In this document: piece after piece, positions 5,953-6,963 of the stretch | Numbering within the stretch: position 1 is the stretch's first letter | How the letters are laid out: every line of letters starts with the position of its first letter | From: Pseudomonadota bacterium | Lineage (GTDB): Bacteria; Desulfobacterota; Syntrophia; Syntrophales; JADFWA01 | Direction: 5' to 3' | Length of the DNA: 6,963 nt | NCBI GenBank assembly: GCA_030612385.1 | Contig: JAUWNZ010000068.1 | Location: 1 to 6,963 of the forward strand | Made by a program: the position numbers and the translations under genes | Notes under the pieces: generated by a model | The model's input: only the letters and a program-made list of their open reading frames with translations | What the model was told of the DNA's origin: nothing | Database searches by the model: none

Positions 5953-6294
5953 TAGTTATTTCTCTGTAACTACTCACGTAGTCAGGCTGAAGCTATTTAG
6001 TGCCTGAACGAAAACCCCATCTTTTTGTCATTTCGACCGAAGGGAGAAATCTTCAAACTTACGTATGTTCAATGCCATAAGATTTCTCGCTCCGCTCGAA
6101 ATGACAACTTTGGATAGTTTTCGTTCAGGCACTATTTAGGCTGAAGGCTGAAGGTAACCGAAAAACACGATTGCCGCACTTTGGCAGAGAAACAGCAGAT
6201 TTTTGCATCAAACATGGCTTCAAAGTATGCCGTATTCCCGCTTTTACTAACAGTCTTCAGCCTTCAGTCTATCTACCTGAGTAGTTATTTCTCT
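5953..6294. mobile_element. Candidate insertion element flanked by a 13-bp direct repeat
   Basis: tagttatttctct occurs at 5953-5965 and again at 6282-6294. Just inside are inverted ends aactactca[c/g]gtag (5968-5981 and 6273-6286, 13 of 14 matching), followed by matching ctgaaggctgaag (6141-6153) and cttcagccttcag (6255-6267) arms. The right direct repeat, read on the minus strand, covers the last codons and TAA of the membrane-protein gene, so the left copy looks like a target duplication of that gene end. The fit is not clean: the right direct repeat overlaps the inverted end by 5 bp and four extra bases (5966-5969) sit at the left. The element encodes no transposase. It contains the second element at 5998-6134. 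Confidence 0.45.
5998..6134. mobile_element. MITE-like element with perfect 18-bp inverted ends
   Basis: tagtgcctgaacgaaaac (5998-6015) and gttttcgttcaggcacta (6117-6134) are perfect inverted repeats. Inside, tgtcatttcgaccgaaggga... (6026-6053) pairs imperfectly with aagatttctcgctccgctcg... (6079-6106), so the 137 bp can fold into one long hairpin. The sequence tattta flanks the 16-bp core ends on both sides (5994-5999 and 6133-6138), fitting a 6-bp target duplication; a 2-bp TA duplication of the IS630/mariner type fits as well. The interior resembles a widespread 'gtcatttcgaccgaagggagaaatctt' repeat (from memory). No ORF of its own; it would need a transposase in trans. Confidence 0.75.
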
Positions 6295-6963
6295 TCGCTA
6301 TTCTCTTTCATCTTTTTAGGCTTTGCGGGTGTGCTGTTCCAAATAGTTGGTTCAGTAAAGCGTTTCCAGCCCCATTTAAGAATACCGACAAGGGTGAATG
6401 ATATCCATAGCGCCCAAATGAGCATTGCGGCTCGGTATGCAAACATTGGGACCGAAAACACCCATGCCCGAGGGAGGGTATTGTCACTCATGTCCTGATA
6501 CCATCTTAAAAGAGAACCATTTGAACCGTTTCCGACGATGTTCATGTCAGGGTGGCCAAGCAACCCGTGTGAAATTGCATATATTAGAGAACCCATAGCC
6601 AAAACGGTTAAAAACCCTATAATGAGCTGTACCGCATTAAATTGCCTCTTATCAAGATTCGCGGCCTTTTCTCGCAAATCAAGAGCAATCAACCATCCGA
6701 CTACGAGAAGGCAGGCCCCGAGGTTGCTCATGGACATCCCTATCCCCAGTAATATCCAGTGATAAAATTTAAGAGGTGTCAGACCTGTTTTAGAAAGGCC
6801 AAAGGCTATAAGGACAATGACCAAGAGAACCGACCAGAAAAGAACAGCCGGTCCTACAAGTTGTTCACCGCCAACAAATAACGGCCAGCGACTATGCGGC
6901 AAAAAGAGATCAGTACTTGCATTTACACTTTGGGTTCCGAGATCGATTTCTGACGTTTTGAAT
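6285..6963 (-). CDS. C-terminal part of a multi-pass membrane protein, unknown function (partial)
   Basis: The minus-strand frame is open from the window edge to a TAA at 6285-6287, giving 225 visible residues; the true start lies beyond 6963. The TTG at 6902 is not a credible start because the frame continues through it as protein-like sequence. About four hydrophobic segments are visible (fragment residues about 36-56, 68-94, 108-130, 167-195), with conserved-looking stretches: WPLFVGGEQLVGPAVLFW before the first, GLLGHPDMNIVGNGS and LRWYQD between the third and fourth, and LPRAWVFSVPMFAYR leading into the fourth, then a WGWKRF turn and a charged tail. This arrangement resembles the C-terminus of a large uncharacterised proteobacterial inner-membrane protein I have seen before but cannot name. 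It is the upstream neighbour of the exported-protein gene. The mobile-element end abuts its stop codon. Confidence 0.75.
   Translation of the reverse strand, partial: FKTSEIDLGTQSVNASTDLFLPHSRWPLFVGGEQLVGPAVLFWSVLLVIVLIAFGLSKTGLTPLKFYHWILLGIGMSMSNLGACLLVVGWLIALDLREKAANLDKRQFNAVQLIIGFLTVLAMGSLIYAISHGLLGHPDMNIVGNGSNGSLLRWYQDMSDNTLPRAWVFSVPMFAYRAAMLIWALWISFTLVGILKWGWKRFTEPTIWNSTPAKPKKMKENSEEK

Noticed and set aside
5873..5977. Longer N-terminus of the exported protein starting at 5977
   Set aside because: It would place 35 residues before a clear signal peptide, its first codons come from repeat-flank DNA, and the ATG at 5872 has its own GGGGGA ribosome binding site.
6181..6498. Plus-strand 105-residue ORF
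   Set aside because: It starts at TTG inside the insertion element and then runs antisense through the membrane-protein gene; no ribosome binding site.
6285..6902. TTG at 6902 as the true start of the membrane protein
   Set aside because: The frame stays open through it to the window edge with plausible protein sequence, so the gene is better read as partial.

Overview
The window looks like a chromosomal segment from an environmental, probably anaerobic proteobacterium. Desulfobacterota (former Deltaproteobacteria, e.g. Syntrophales or Desulfobacterales relatives) is the best guess. It rests on moderate GC, the style of the encoded proteins, and several dispersed palindromic repeats that I remember as common in those genomes (for example the 'cgtcatgccggacttgatcc' and 'gtcatttcgaccgaaggga' types). 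This is recognition from memory, not a database result, and the placement is low confidence.

Layout, left to right. Bases 1-200 hold no gene. They contain a patchwork of short REP-like repeats: a gttgggtt/aacccaac hairpin, a ttcccac/gtgggaa hairpin, and a 40-bp motif present twice at a 49-bp period. A sigma70-like promoter (210-238) and a strong ribosome binding site lead into a small antibiotic biosynthesis monooxygenase-fold (ABM) protein at 310-618. After 111 bp come two overlapping genes (730-2475 and 2465-4447) for the two halves of a heterodimeric type IV ABC exporter of the BmrCD / YheI-YheH / MdlAB kind. Bases 4448-5227 are non-genic and crowded with inverted repeats and a small ORF remnant. 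On the minus strand, 5228-5872 encodes an exported protein of unknown function, and 6285-6963 is the C-terminal part of a multi-pass membrane protein cut off by the window edge. The 412-bp gap between these two is largely filled by an insertion-like element with a second MITE-like element nested inside it.

How the genes may work together. The ABM protein and the two ABC half-transporters lie on one strand with no visible terminator between them, so they may form one unit. The ABC pair carries the expected asymmetry of heterodimeric exporters: one ATP site is canonical and the other degenerate, and both deviations (Asp for the catalytic Glu in the first subunit, VSSGE for LSGGQ in the second) fall on the same composite site. 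A detoxification or multidrug/lipid efflux role is a family-based inference. The minus-strand pair could be a separate envelope-related unit, but neither product has a recognised function.

No clearly new defence, CRISPR or biosynthetic system is visible. The most unusual structure is the layered repeat insertion at 5953-6294, where a 13-bp direct repeat duplicates the last codons and stop of the membrane-protein gene.
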